Shown in pieces: positions 7,690 through 16,584 of a DNA stretch of 32,128 nt. The stretch lies in assembly GCA_964655005.1 (NCBI GenBank), contig CAZZKE010000030.1, forward strand, positions 1 through 32,128, read 5' to 3'. Under the pieces are notes generated by a model. That model ran no database searches. It was not told the DNA's origin and worked only from the letters and a program-made list of their open reading frames with translations. The translations under genes were made by a program, and so were the position numbers. How positions within the stretch are numbered: the first letter of the stretch is position 1; each line of letters begins with the position of its first letter. The stretch comes from CAZZKE01 sp964655005. GTDB taxonomy: Bacteria > Pseudomonadota > Alphaproteobacteria > Rhodospirillales > JABHCV01.

Positions 7690-8879
7690 GGGCTGGATGC
7701 CTCCGCCAGTATATCTTCAAGCGCCGCCGCCTGCCGCGACCACGAATAGGCGGCCAGCCGGTTTTTATCGGGCGTCGGGTAATTGCCGGCTGCGATGGAA
7801 CGCATGGCGGCCGTGACTTCGGTCGCCGTATCGCAGGAAAAAAGCGGCGCGTTGATATCCCTGGCGATACCCCGGCATTCCGCCGTTCCCCCCGGCAGGC
7901 AGATCACCGGCCTGCCGCTGGCCATATAGCCGCCGAACTTGTGATGATACAGCATGGGCGGGTGCCGTGGTTCCAGGATGACCGTCGCCCGGCCCAGCAA
8001 CGGCGCCAGTTCCTCAGGCTCCAGCCAGTGCCGGACCACCACCTTGCAGCGCCCGCCCATGGTTGCCAGGACGGTCTCCGCCAGCCGGTAATCGTTGCCG
8101 AAATAACATATCTCGACCGGTTCGCCGGGCGGTTCCCGATCCATCCAGGCGACTACCCCTTCGACCATGACGGCGAGCGCCCGACCGTCATAAATGCTGC
8201 CGGAAACGACTATGCGGAATTGATCATTCGCGACTTCTTGCGGTTTCCCGAAGCCGCTGTATATGACCCTTGCAGGGGCCCCGAATCGCCGCGTCACAAG
8301 TTCGGCATGGCTTTGCGACAGGGCCGTGAACCGGGCCGCGCCGGCATAACGCCCGGCCAGCCAGCCCCGAAGCGGGTAGGGAATGTAATGATCCCAATTG
8401 TCCTTCACATCGGCGACCCATGGGCAACCGGCCAGCGCCGCCAGGCCGCGAGCGATATTCCAGGCGTCGGTATTGCCGAAGGTGGCCCAGACCACATCCG
8501 GCGCGAATTCCGCGGCCAGCATGTGAACCGCCGGTCCCGCCGCCCGTCGCCAGTCGTTGAAAACGCCGCCCCGTATCAAATATTCGGCGGCGACCACGGC
8601 CTGGGACAATCCGCCCGGCAGGCGCCCCCGGCGCAGTCGTTCAAGCAACGGCGCCGGCATCGGTTTGCACGGCAACAGATAGGGTTTCGAGAAGTCGTGG
8701 GCGGCCAGGCGGCGTCGGTGGTCGGCTATGGAAACGTTTGTGTGACCCGTGCCCAGGGGGCCGCTCAGCACTACAATCCGGTGTCCCTTTTCGGCCATGG
8801 CCTCGGCGAACGAACCCATGCGAAGCGCGCAAACGTGATCCATTTGCGGATGGCAATGATTGACGAACACCGCGCGCAT
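7686..8879 (-). CDS. glycosyltransferase (GT4-like)
   Basis: 397 residues. It has two Rossmann-like halves. The first starts MRAVFVNHCHPQMDHVCALRMGSFAEAMAEKGHRIVVLSG, typical of the acceptor-binding N-domain of GT-B enzymes. The second has VVSGSIYDGRALAVMVEGV and a donor-side segment YHHKFGGYMASGRPVICLPGG. The classic EX7E motif is not obvious, so it is a divergent member. The substrate cannot be predicted. The start was set at 8879, two bases after the amidotransferase stop, because GAGGGGGC lies upstream and the family N-terminus begins here; an ATG at 8954 would add 25 residues overlapping the previous gene. It shares an ATGA overlap with the downstream lyase. Confidence 0.82.
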   Translation of the reverse strand: MRAVFVNHCHPQMDHVCALRMGSFAEAMAEKGHRIVVLSGPLGTGHTNVSIADHRRRLAAHDFSKPYLLPCKPMPAPLLERLRRGRLPGGLSQAVVAAEYLIRGGVFNDWRRAAGPAVHMLAAEFAPDVVWATFGNTDAWNIARGLAALAGCPWVADVKDNWDHYIPYPLRGWLAGRYAGAARFTALSQSHAELVTRRFGAPARVIYSGFGKPQEVANDQFRIVVSGSIYDGRALAVMVEGVVAWMDREPPGEPVEICYFGNDYRLAETVLATMGGRCKVVVRHWLEPEELAPLLGRATVILEPRHPPMLYHHKFGGYMASGRPVICLPGGTAECRGIARDINAPLFSCDTATEVTAAMRSIAAGNYPTPDKNRLAAYSWSRQAAALEDILAEASSP

Positions 8880-8881
8880 GA

Positions 8882-10786
8882 TCAGGTCGCCCCCTCGCGC
8901 AAGGCCGGCAAACGGGGCTGCGATCTGACGCGATCGACAAAATGCCGCCGCCACATTTCATCGATAAAGGGTTTCCAGATGCTGCCCGCAAGGCCATCCT
9001 CGCCGTCTCGCAACCGTCGCAGCGCCCGCCGCCACCAGGGCGCGTACCAGACGCCCCGACCGCCAAAGCCGGGGTCGTTGAACAGCGCTTCCGCCGCGCC
9101 ATACAGGCGGTTACGCAGCCAGTCGGCCTGGGGCGGCAGGAAACCCTGCTTGTTCCAGCGAAGCCGCACCGGTTCGGGCAGGACGCCGCGCATGGCCTGC
9201 CGCAACAGCCGCTTGGTCTCGGCCCCGCCCATCAGATATTCCGGCGGCAGGGCCGCCACCAGTTCGGCTATCCGGTGATCGCAGAACGGCAGCCGGACTT
9301 CCCGCGAGTGAGCCATGGAATTTCGGTCGCCGTAGCGCAGCAGGGTCGACAGAAAGCCCATCCTGTCCCGCCCCAGCACCGTGTGCAGGTCGGTCGATTG
9401 ATTGACATCCATTCTGTCCGAGACCAGTTTTCCGGCCAGGCCGGGCGCTACCCCGAAGGCCATGTCGCTGCCCTGGTTGGCGGCGCGGGCCAGCGCCAGG
9501 CGGACGGTCCAGGGCAGTCGATGCTTCCATTGCTGATCGGCCAGCGCCAGCGCTCCGGGATAGCGTTCCCGGATAATCCGTTCTTCCCCGTCCACCTTGT
9601 CGCCCTCACGGCGGCGGGTCGCCAGATATGATGCGAAGTACTGCTCGTAGCCGGCAAGAATTTCATCGCCGCCCTGGCCGTCCAGCAGCACCGTAACGCC
9701 GGACCCGGCGGCCAGCCGGAAGACGCACCATTGGGCATATTGGCTGGCGCTGTCGACCGGCAATTCGTTAAGCCACATGAAGTCGTCAATTTCATCCAGG
9801 AACGCCGCCGCGTCAGGCGTTGTTTCATGGCCGGTCAGGTCCGCCGCCGCGATGATTCTGGCCGCCCATTCGCCTTCGTCGCCCGGGCTGCCGGGAAATC
9901 GTCCGGTAAATACATGATAAGGATCATCCGGTCCGGAGATTTGCCGCGACAGCATGGCGATGGATCCGGAATCCAGCCCGCCCGACAGGCACGATCCGAC
10001 CGGGACATCGCTGCGCAGACGCAGACGCACCGAATCGTGCAGCAAATGGCGCAGTTCTGCGGAGGCTTCCGGCAGGCTCATTCGGTCCTGACTGCCGGCC
10101 TCGGGAGCCCAGTAAACCGTCGTTTTCCAGGACAGATCATCCAGGTCGAGCAGCAGATATTCGGCTGCCGCCAACTGGTTGATGCCACGAAACACGGAGT
10201 CGCGCTGATTGTCGAAACCATGGGCCGGATTATCGAGAAAATTCAACAGCCGGGTCTCGTCGATATCGGGCGCGACGCCTTCCAGGGCGAACAGCGCCTT
10301 GTATTCCGAAGCGAAAGCGAATACTCGCGGGTTCGAGATAAACAGCAGCGGCTTTTCGCCGAAGCGATCCCGCGCACAGAAGATGACATTGCGGACCGGG
10401 TCGTGAATGGCAAAAGCGAACATGCCGTTGAAGGATTGCAGGCATTCCTCGCCCCATACCCGATAGGCTTCCAGCACCACTTCGGTGTCGCTGTCGCCCC
10501 TGAAAATGCTGCCCAGGGATTTTAGCCGGTCCCGCAGTTCCCGGTAATTGTACAGTTCGCCGTTATAGGTAATGCAAAATTTTCCGTCGCCGCCGGTCAT
10601 TGGCTGGGCGCCGCGTTCGCTCAGGTCCAGGATGGCCAGCCGCCGATGGCCGAAACAGGATTTCCGGTCAGCCGCCGACCATAGACCGCAACCATCCGGC
10701 CCCCGATGAACCATCAGGTCGGTCATCGCCCGCACGGCGTCCGTATTAACCGCCGAAAGGCCGGCGATGCCCGCTATTCCGCACAC
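8882..10786 (-). CDS. asnB: asparagine synthase-type glutamine amidotransferase
   Basis: 634 residues with a GTG start; Cys2 (MCGIAGIAG) is the N-terminal nucleophile of a class II glutamine amidotransferase domain. Other glutaminase landmarks are HRGPDGCG, HRRLAILDLS and YNGELYNYRELR. The synthetase domain has the PP-loop SGGLDS at 268-273 and VLLDGQGGDEILAGY. AsnB enzymes move ammonia from glutamine to an ATP-activated carboxylate. Among glycosyltransferases, members are thought to amidate a sugar acid or other precursor instead of making free asparagine; this is context inference. The gene overlaps the upstream GT by 13 bases and is followed two bases later by the next GT, so the three are translationally coupled. 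Confidence 0.9.
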   Translation of the reverse strand: MCGIAGIAGLSAVNTDAVRAMTDLMVHRGPDGCGLWSAADRKSCFGHRRLAILDLSERGAQPMTGGDGKFCITYNGELYNYRELRDRLKSLGSIFRGDSDTEVVLEAYRVWGEECLQSFNGMFAFAIHDPVRNVIFCARDRFGEKPLLFISNPRVFAFASEYKALFALEGVAPDIDETRLLNFLDNPAHGFDNQRDSVFRGINQLAAAEYLLLDLDDLSWKTTVYWAPEAGSQDRMSLPEASAELRHLLHDSVRLRLRSDVPVGSCLSGGLDSGSIAMLSRQISGPDDPYHVFTGRFPGSPGDEGEWAARIIAAADLTGHETTPDAAAFLDEIDDFMWLNELPVDSASQYAQWCVFRLAAGSGVTVLLDGQGGDEILAGYEQYFASYLATRRREGDKVDGEERIIRERYPGALALADQQWKHRLPWTVRLALARAANQGSDMAFGVAPGLAGKLVSDRMDVNQSTDLHTVLGRDRMGFLSTLLRYGDRNSMAHSREVRLPFCDHRIAELVAALPPEYLMGGAETKRLLRQAMRGVLPEPVRLRWNKQGFLPPQADWLRNRLYGAAEALFNDPGFGGRGVWYAPWWRRALRRLRDGEDGLAGSIWKPFIDEMWRRHFVDRVRSQPRLPALREGAT

Positions 10787-11925
10787 GGTTCTGCTCTCTT
10801 GCCGGTGATCCGTTCAAATTCGCTTATCAATCGCTCGACGTGACCTTCCCATTCGAAGGTTCCGGTACAGCGCCGGACGCCGTTTTCAGAAATTGTCCGG
10901 CGCAGCGCCGGCGAGGCGTCGAGCCGAACGATCTGGGACACTGCCGAGGATATGGACAGGGGGTCGAAGTAGACGGCGGCATCGCCACAGACCTCGCGAT
11001 TAACCGGTCGTTCGGCGAGCACGATGGGCATTGCGGAATCCATGGCTTCGACCAGCGGATGGCCGAAAGTCTCGGCCACCGAGGGAAAAACAAAAACGTC
11101 ATGTTCGCGGTACAGTCCGGGGATGTCTTGATAGGGAACGTGGCCAATCAGTTCGACCTGGCCCCGTTCCATGCCTTTGCCCAGCAGGAAGCGGTCTTCG
11201 TCGCTGCCGGAAAAAGCCGTCAGACTATCCGGTTCTATGGTTATGCTCAATTTGGTGTCGATACCCGATTTGTTTAACCTGGCGACTACCTCGGCCATCA
11301 TGCCGGGCCTTTTATGGGGGTAGTATTCGGAAACATAAAGCAGCCGCAATACCCCGTCGCTACGCCATTGGCGTTTGGATTCCGAAGCCTTGAAAAGGTC
11401 CAGCCGGGTGCCGTACAGATTGCAGAAGATCTTGTCGTTCAGATCGGGAGACCAGGACGACAGGGATTCCTTCATCGCTTCCGTCGGAACCATTACGGAA
11501 TCCGCAGCCCGCATCGAGGCCATAATCAACTTGCGCCGCGCCATCCTGGATAGGGCGGCGCGAACGCCCTGTCCCGGCGCGATATTGGTGATGTAATAAG
11601 GATCGAACAAGCCACCTTCGCGAACCAGAAGAAGCTGCGGCACGCTCAACGTCATCACCCCGAAGTTGGCCGACGAAAACAGCAAGTCGGGTTTTTCCCG
11701 GGCAATCACCCGCCGCCAAACCGTCTGTTCCCACAATAGCCGGTAGATCGGTCGCATCCGGTTGGCCCGTAAACGCAGTACCCGGGCCGAATCCGGGGCC
11801 GGAAATTCCGGCGGCACGGCGAATGTCGCATCCAGGCCGCGGGCCGCGAACGACCGCATCAGGTTCGACGTATAAGTGACAATTCCGCCCATCTTCGCCG
11901 ACAGGGCGTTAACCAGAATTTTCAT
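10774..11925 (-). CDS. family 4 glycosyltransferase
   Basis: 383 residues. The N-domain starts MKILVNALSAKMGGIVTY with the glycine-rich loop seen in GT4 enzymes. The C-terminal Glycos_transf_1 domain has LLYVSEYYPHKRPGMM and the EX7E motif ETFGHPLVE, where the two glutamates contact the nucleotide-sugar donor. Enzymes of this type build polysaccharide repeat units on a lipid carrier at the inner membrane face. The sugar is unknown. Its ATG overlaps the preceding stop as ATGA (11925-11922), and its own end overlaps the amidotransferase start by 13 bases. Confidence 0.88.
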   Translation of the reverse strand: MKILVNALSAKMGGIVTYTSNLMRSFAARGLDATFAVPPEFPAPDSARVLRLRANRMRPIYRLLWEQTVWRRVIAREKPDLLFSSANFGVMTLSVPQLLLVREGGLFDPYYITNIAPGQGVRAALSRMARRKLIMASMRAADSVMVPTEAMKESLSSWSPDLNDKIFCNLYGTRLDLFKASESKRQWRSDGVLRLLYVSEYYPHKRPGMMAEVVARLNKSGIDTKLSITIEPDSLTAFSGSDEDRFLLGKGMERGQVELIGHVPYQDIPGLYREHDVFVFPSVAETFGHPLVEAMDSAMPIVLAERPVNREVCGDAAVYFDPLSISSAVSQIVRLDASPALRRTISENGVRRCTGTFEWEGHVERLISEFERITGKRAEPCAE

Positions 11926-12980
11926 ATCCGGGGTCCGTCTTCCATCAGTGAACGGAGCATGCGGCGGATGTTCCTCTCATGGCTTAGTCCCAATTCCAGA
12001 ACCCGCTGTCGACCGGCCCGGGCGATTTGCTGGCGGCTTTCGTCGCGGCCCGACCAGTATCGGCAGACCGCTATCAGTTCTTCGTCCGACGACCAATATA
12101 CGGCCTCGCGGTCTTCGCGCAACAAGGCGGATATTTCCGGGTTGCGCTGATGCGCCATAAAGCCGCCACATGCCGGAATTTCAATCGACCGACAGGTTTG
12201 CAGGTCACGATTGGCCTTTCGCAGAAAGCCCAAATTAATCTGGCTGGCGGCGATGACACGGGCGAAATCATCATTGTAGACGGGCCGGTTTTCAACCTTC
12301 AGATTATCATCGATACCGATCATATGGCCCCAGCCGTTGCCCCAGACGCGGACCGTCATGCCGGCCCCGGCCAGGGCCAGCAGGCTCTGCGCGCGCGGCT
12401 GCTCAAAGGTGCCGATGAAACTTATCGCCGCACCGAACCGGTCAAGCTGTTCGTTATCCAGCGTCATTGGCCTGTGCAGGGCCGGGCTATAACTGTTATC
12501 GACAAATAATACTTTAGCGGCCCCGCGAGACGGCATTTCAGCGGGCGCGGCATTAAAGGACTTGGTGGTGACCCACAGATCAAACAGCGGAATTGCCCGG
12601 TCCAGCCAGCGCGAGCGGTGGCGCGGGTTAAGCATATCGTCTTCGCAGTACCAAAGTATTTTAATATCCGGATTTATTTCCCTGGCCCGCCGTAAAGTCG
12701 CCGCCCGAACCATCTTTGCCGCTTCGACCCATATGATATCCAGGCCGCCGGCGACGGCCGCCAGAATGCCCCGGTTGGCCTTCGCCGGGTCGCCGGGAAG
12801 GCGCACCCGGTGCGCCACCCGCCGCACCAGACCCGGCGGGGTTTCATAGGTCCAGCCGGGCGGCGTGGTCGGGACGGTCGTGACTCGATGACCCATTTCG
12901 GCCAAGGTGTTGGCGCGCTGGACCGTGCGCGAGCTTTCGAAGGTTTCGCCAACCACGGCGATCCTGTAGCGGCTAACCAT
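11922..12980 (-). CDS. CgeB-like glycosyltransferase
   Basis: 352 residues. Unlike its neighbours it resembles the CgeB/YkvP-type group (Glyco_trans_1_2). It has an N-terminal Rossmann start RIAVVGETFESSRTVQRANTL, a middle with ILWYCEDDMLNP and FDLWVTTKSFN, and a C-terminal block NLGFLRKANRDLQTCRSIEIPACGGFM, then REAVYWSSDEEL. The SIEIPACGGFM segment is characteristic of this group. It probably transfers a sugar during polysaccharide assembly; donor and acceptor are unknown. The start overlaps the upstream GT by 8 bases and the end overlaps the next ATG as ATGA. Confidence 0.82.
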   Translation of the reverse strand: MVSRYRIAVVGETFESSRTVQRANTLAEMGHRVTTVPTTPPGWTYETPPGLVRRVAHRVRLPGDPAKANRGILAAVAGGLDIIWVEAAKMVRAATLRRAREINPDIKILWYCEDDMLNPRHRSRWLDRAIPLFDLWVTTKSFNAAPAEMPSRGAAKVLFVDNSYSPALHRPMTLDNEQLDRFGAAISFIGTFEQPRAQSLLALAGAGMTVRVWGNGWGHMIGIDDNLKVENRPVYNDDFARVIAASQINLGFLRKANRDLQTCRSIEIPACGGFMAHQRNPEISALLREDREAVYWSSDEELIAVCRYWSGRDESRQQIARAGRQRVLELGLSHERNIRRMLRSLMEDGPRI

Positions 12981-14094
12981 TACCGCCCCCTGTCAGATAT
13001 TCGATGGCCGCCCCGAGGCCGGTCAAATCCTGATCGAAACCCCAGTTATCGATGCGTGACCGGGCCGCCCGGCCCATGGCCCCGGCATTTTTCAGGCCAT
13101 GGACCAGGGCGCGGGCCAGGCTATCTGCATCCCCGGCGGCGAACACGACGCCGCAATCCGGGCCCACCAGATCGGCGGCGCAGCCGACTTGGTCGCTGAC
13201 GACAACCGCCGTCGAACAGGCCATCGCCTCGTTGACCGCCAGTCCCCACGGTTCGCGCACCGACGGCAGCACGAACAGTTCGGCCATGTCATAAAGCGCC
13301 GGTAATTCCCGTTGATTGCGAAACCCCAGAAACGCCGCTTGCGGCGCCAGGGCGCGCAGGGATTCCAGCATTTCGCCATCGCCTACGAATACCAACTGCG
13401 GCGGCAGGGGGCCGAAATCGGCCCGTTGGAAAGCCTTCGCCAGCAGGTCGGGCCGTTTCCTTCGCAGCAGTTTTCCGGCATACAATAGCACCGGTCGATC
13501 GGGATCCAGCCCAAGCGAAATTTTATAGTCACGACGTTCGGCGCGGCGGTTTTCCGCGGCCATGCCGAAGCGCTCGTTGTCGATGGCGTAGGGGGTCGGG
13601 AACAGCCGCTCGGGGGATATTCCACGGGCCAGATAGTATTTTTCGTTGGCGCTGCCGATGGTCAGAAAAGCGCTGCAACGAAGAAAAACCGAATGCAGAT
13701 ACCGGCGTTTGATAAATCCCCGCAAACCCGGCCCGTCGGGCATGGCCAGATCATTGTTTTCGGCGCGCATCAGGACCGGTCTGCCGGCCCGCGATGCGTG
13801 CCTGAGCGCCCGGCGCATCACCGGCGTTTGCCAGCCGTGCAGCCAAAGGATATCGCAGTCATTTATTTCCCGTTCCAGTCCGGTTTCGGCCAGCGAGATG
13901 TTGTCATAGCCATCTCTTAGCGGGATATCCCACTGGATTTCCCGTTCGAATCCGGGGTCATACAGCGGCGCCGGGGAAGAGTCGTTTTCGAACACTACCC
14001 GCAGCGATACTCCGGCCATTTTCGCGATCCGCTGCAACAGCGGCGCCTGATACTGAATGGCATGGGAAACCAGATACAGCAGCTTCACGGTCAT
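12973..14094 (-). CDS. family 4 glycosyltransferase
   Basis: 373 residues. Begins MTVKLLYLVSHAIQYQAPLLQRIA, an N-domain start seen in several polysaccharide-cluster GT4 enzymes. The C-domain has VLLYAGKLLRRKRPDLLAKAF and the EX7E motif EPWGLAVNE, then VVVSDQVGCAADLV. This is a cytosolic or membrane-peripheral sugar transferase of unknown specificity. The ATG at 14094 was preferred over an in-frame ATG at 14109 because it forms an ATGA overlap with the preceding stop, the pattern used throughout this operon. Confidence 0.87.
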   Translation of the reverse strand: MTVKLLYLVSHAIQYQAPLLQRIAKMAGVSLRVVFENDSSPAPLYDPGFEREIQWDIPLRDGYDNISLAETGLEREINDCDILWLHGWQTPVMRRALRHASRAGRPVLMRAENNDLAMPDGPGLRGFIKRRYLHSVFLRCSAFLTIGSANEKYYLARGISPERLFPTPYAIDNERFGMAAENRRAERRDYKISLGLDPDRPVLLYAGKLLRRKRPDLLAKAFQRADFGPLPPQLVFVGDGEMLESLRALAPQAAFLGFRNQRELPALYDMAELFVLPSVREPWGLAVNEAMACSTAVVVSDQVGCAADLVGPDCGVVFAAGDADSLARALVHGLKNAGAMGRAARSRIDNWGFDQDLTGLGAAIEYLTGGGNG

Positions 14095-15275
14095 GGCCGT
14101 TCCCGCCATACCGCCTGCCAGGCCTTCGATAATTGCGACGCGAACACAGCATGGCTGAAATCATCCGCGACCTTGTCCCGCGCGTTCCCGCCAAGGCGGT
14201 TCCGCAAGGTCCGGTCGCCAATAATCCGGTCCAGCCTGTCGGCAAACATGACGCTGTCGAAGTCGCATAAATATCCGGTATCGCCGTCGATGACATAATC
14301 CTGCGGCCCGCCGCAGCGGGTGGAAACCACCGGGACGGCCGATGCCATGGCCTGCAATCCGGCGATATTAAGGCCTTCCTGGAAGGACGGGATGGCGAAA
14401 ACATCAATGGCGCGAAAGAACTCCGCCAGCCCGTCATCGTCGAGCCAACCATGCCAGCGCACCCGTTCCGAAATACCCTTGCGAAGCGCCAACTGCCGCA
14501 ATTCCGCCGTCGCCTGGCCGGTCATATGCAATTCGACATCGCGGCCCCGCCCGAGCAAAACCGACAGGGCATCGAACAGCAGGGGCAAGTTCTTGCGCGG
14601 ATCGCCGGCCCTTCCGGCGAAACCGATAACCCCCGGTGCCGGCGCCGGCGGTCGGCAGGCGTCGGTGTCTATCGGTATGGGCAGTCGGGTGAAGCGATTT
14701 TCCAGGCCACCGGCGGCTATCAGGGTTTTTTGGGTATAGTCGCTAATCGCCATAAAGTAGCCCGGGCCGCGCAGGATGCGCCGTTCCATTTTTCGTTGCA
14801 CCGGGCCGATCAGCAAACGATCGACAAGCCGCCGCGGCGGCGGCATGGCGCGGCGGCGGTCGACCCGGTCTTCGATCATCGTGCTGGCGCACCAGACCAG
14901 ATGTGGAAGCCCCATACGGCTGAGCGGGTTGGAGACCAGGACCGTGCCGCCGACTGCTATATGGCGGTCATGGGAAGTTATTACCCGTGTCCAGCGCGGC
15001 GACGGCAGGTAATAGGTAAATTCCAGTTCCGGCAGGGCGCAGCCGACGGCGAGCGACGGGAAATCATCGAAACACCGACCATCGGAAACCGCCGCCCGCC
15101 GCCCGAAAGCCGTTTGCCAGCTTGTCGCGACCAGATCCGGATGATCGCTGTAGGTGGCGTAATAAGCGACCGTTACCGCGTGACCCAGGCCGCGCAGGTG
15201 GCGGGCCAGGAGCCGCGCCTTGTAGGGTACTCCGCCGGCAAACGGGGGTATGGTGACGAGCAGAACCCGGGCCAT
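14091..15275 (-). CDS. family 4 glycosyltransferase with altered EX7E motif
   Basis: 394 residues from the ATG at 15275, which overlaps the upstream stop as TAATG. The longer open frame reaching 15596 is only overlap with the previous gene. N-domain: MARVLLVTIPPFAGGVPYKARLLARHL. C-domain: VIGFAGRAGDPRKNLPLLFDAL and VPVVSTRCGGPQDYV. The usual EX7E donor motif reads EGLNIAGLQ, so the second glutamate is glutamine. That does not rule out activity, since the first glutamate is kept, but it is worth noting. Specificity is unknown; it is one of five GTs in this operon. Confidence 0.86.
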   Translation of the reverse strand: MARVLLVTIPPFAGGVPYKARLLARHLRGLGHAVTVAYYATYSDHPDLVATSWQTAFGRRAAVSDGRCFDDFPSLAVGCALPELEFTYYLPSPRWTRVITSHDRHIAVGGTVLVSNPLSRMGLPHLVWCASTMIEDRVDRRRAMPPPRRLVDRLLIGPVQRKMERRILRGPGYFMAISDYTQKTLIAAGGLENRFTRLPIPIDTDACRPPAPAPGVIGFAGRAGDPRKNLPLLFDALSVLLGRGRDVELHMTGQATAELRQLALRKGISERVRWHGWLDDDGLAEFFRAIDVFAIPSFQEGLNIAGLQAMASAVPVVSTRCGGPQDYVIDGDTGYLCDFDSVMFADRLDRIIGDRTLRNRLGGNARDKVADDFSHAVFASQLSKAWQAVWRERP

Positions 15276-16558
15276 TATCGCCGGTCCCCGGGAATCCCCA
15301 TAATCGACCGGAATACGGCCCGTGTTTCCTCGGCGGTCCGTTCCCAGGTAAATGTGACGGCCCGTTTGACGGCCAAATCCGAGAGCGATTTGCTGATACC
15401 ATCGTCTTCCAGCAGGGTGATGATTTTTTCCGCCATGTCTTCCGGTTTTTCCGGATCGAACATCAATCCGGCGTGACCGACAATTTCCGGCATGGCGGCG
15501 CAGTCGGAACACGCAATGGGGGCTCCTTCGGCCATCGCTTCGAGCAACGGATTGCCGAAGCTCTCGATCAGCGACGGGAACACGAAAACGCGGCAATCAC
15601 GGTACAACCGGTGCAACTCGTCGGTTTCGACGCGACCCAGGAAGTGGATTCTATCGGCCAGCCCGTGTCGCTCGATAATCGTCCCAAGTCGTTTCATATA
15701 GTCGCTGTCGATAACCTGCCCGGCGATCATCAGATCGATTTCGGGATGACTTTCGACGACACGGGCAAAGGCCGGAATCAGGGTGTGAAAATTCTTCTGA
15801 ACATAAATATCGGAAACCGCCAGCACGAAAGGCCGGCCTTCGGGCGGGCCGGTTCGTGCGCTGCGGCGAAAACTGGTGCCGTGATAGACCACATCGATCT
15901 TGTCCTGAAAATAATTCAACAGGCCGAAGGTCAGGTCTTTTTTCGCGTAGTTAGAAACCGCGATGGCCTTTTTCGCGCTAAATACCGAGGCCAGCGTCGC
16001 CAGCCCCAGGCTGAGCCAGTAGAACTTTTCGAACAGCCGGCTCTCGACCTTGATGACCGACACCGCGTTGCGCAGCAGGATAACGTGATTTTTGGCCATA
16101 AGCGGCCCGAAATTGGCCGGCGAGAAGACGATGTCGGCGGCCATTTCGCGGATCAATACCGGCACCGCCAGTTGCTCCCACGCCAGGGTCGACAGGCTGC
16201 CCTGTTTGTAATCGAACAGGTGTGGTCGAATGTTTTCGTCTATCGGGTAAAACAGGGGGAACTGGTCCCGATGCAGAAACAGATGGACCTCCAGTCCTTC
16301 CAGCCGGGCCAGCCGGGGCACCAGTTCCCGAATGTAGGTCAGGCCGCCGCCACTTTTGGCGTGAATGCCGTTGACGACCACCCGAATCGGTTTGTTCGGC
16401 TTCGGGGAACCGTCGCTTCCGGGACTGGGTAGCGGGTTTTCTGTCGGAATAGTCAGCTTCCCTTTTTTTGGTTTTCCCCCGGCGGAACACCGCCATTGCC
16501 GCACTATAACAAAATTACCGGTAACAACAGTGTTTTCCGATCGGCAGTGGCCTCTCAT
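15275..16558 (-). CDS. family 4 glycosyltransferase, first gene of the polysaccharide operon
   Basis: 427 residues if the ATG at 16558 is used. The recognisable GT-B fold starts only near residue 57 (PIRVVVNGIHAKSGGGLTYIREL). The C-domain has VLAVSDIYVQKNFHTLIPAF and the EX7E motif ESFGNPLLE, then MFDPEKPEDMAEKI. The first 55 or so residues are rich in charged residues, Ser and Pro and look non-conserved. No good ribosome binding site precedes 16558, so a downstream GTG (for example within RVVVNG) may be the true start. The stop overlaps the next ATG as TAATG. Upstream is the same-strand XdhC gene, which ends 26 bases before this ORF. Confidence 0.84.
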   Translation of the reverse strand: MRGHCRSENTVVTGNFVIVRQWRCSAGGKPKKGKLTIPTENPLPSPGSDGSPKPNKPIRVVVNGIHAKSGGGLTYIRELVPRLARLEGLEVHLFLHRDQFPLFYPIDENIRPHLFDYKQGSLSTLAWEQLAVPVLIREMAADIVFSPANFGPLMAKNHVILLRNAVSVIKVESRLFEKFYWLSLGLATLASVFSAKKAIAVSNYAKKDLTFGLLNYFQDKIDVVYHGTSFRRSARTGPPEGRPFVLAVSDIYVQKNFHTLIPAFARVVESHPEIDLMIAGQVIDSDYMKRLGTIIERHGLADRIHFLGRVETDELHRLYRDCRVFVFPSLIESFGNPLLEAMAEGAPIACSDCAAMPEIVGHAGLMFDPEKPEDMAEKIITLLEDDGISKSLSDLAVKRAVTFTWERTAEETRAVFRSIMGIPGDRR

Positions 16559-16584
16559 TGTGATTCGATATCCGTCGCCGGGGC

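Noticed and set aside
7659..9278. Long plus-strand open frame of 539 residues
   Set aside because: It is antisense to a clear glycosyltransferase and the end of the amidotransferase; its translation is arginine/proline-rich with no domain. GC-rich DNA commonly gives such frames.
15276..15596. N-terminal extension of the 14091-15275 glycosyltransferase
   Set aside because: The extension lies in another frame of the upstream glycosyltransferase and has no GT features; the TAATG overlap at 15275 and the N-terminus MARVLLVTIPPFAGG fit far better.
15473..16432. Plus-strand open frame of 319 residues
   Set aside because: Antisense to the first glycosyltransferase of the operon, which has a full EX7E domain; no own motifs or ribosome binding site.
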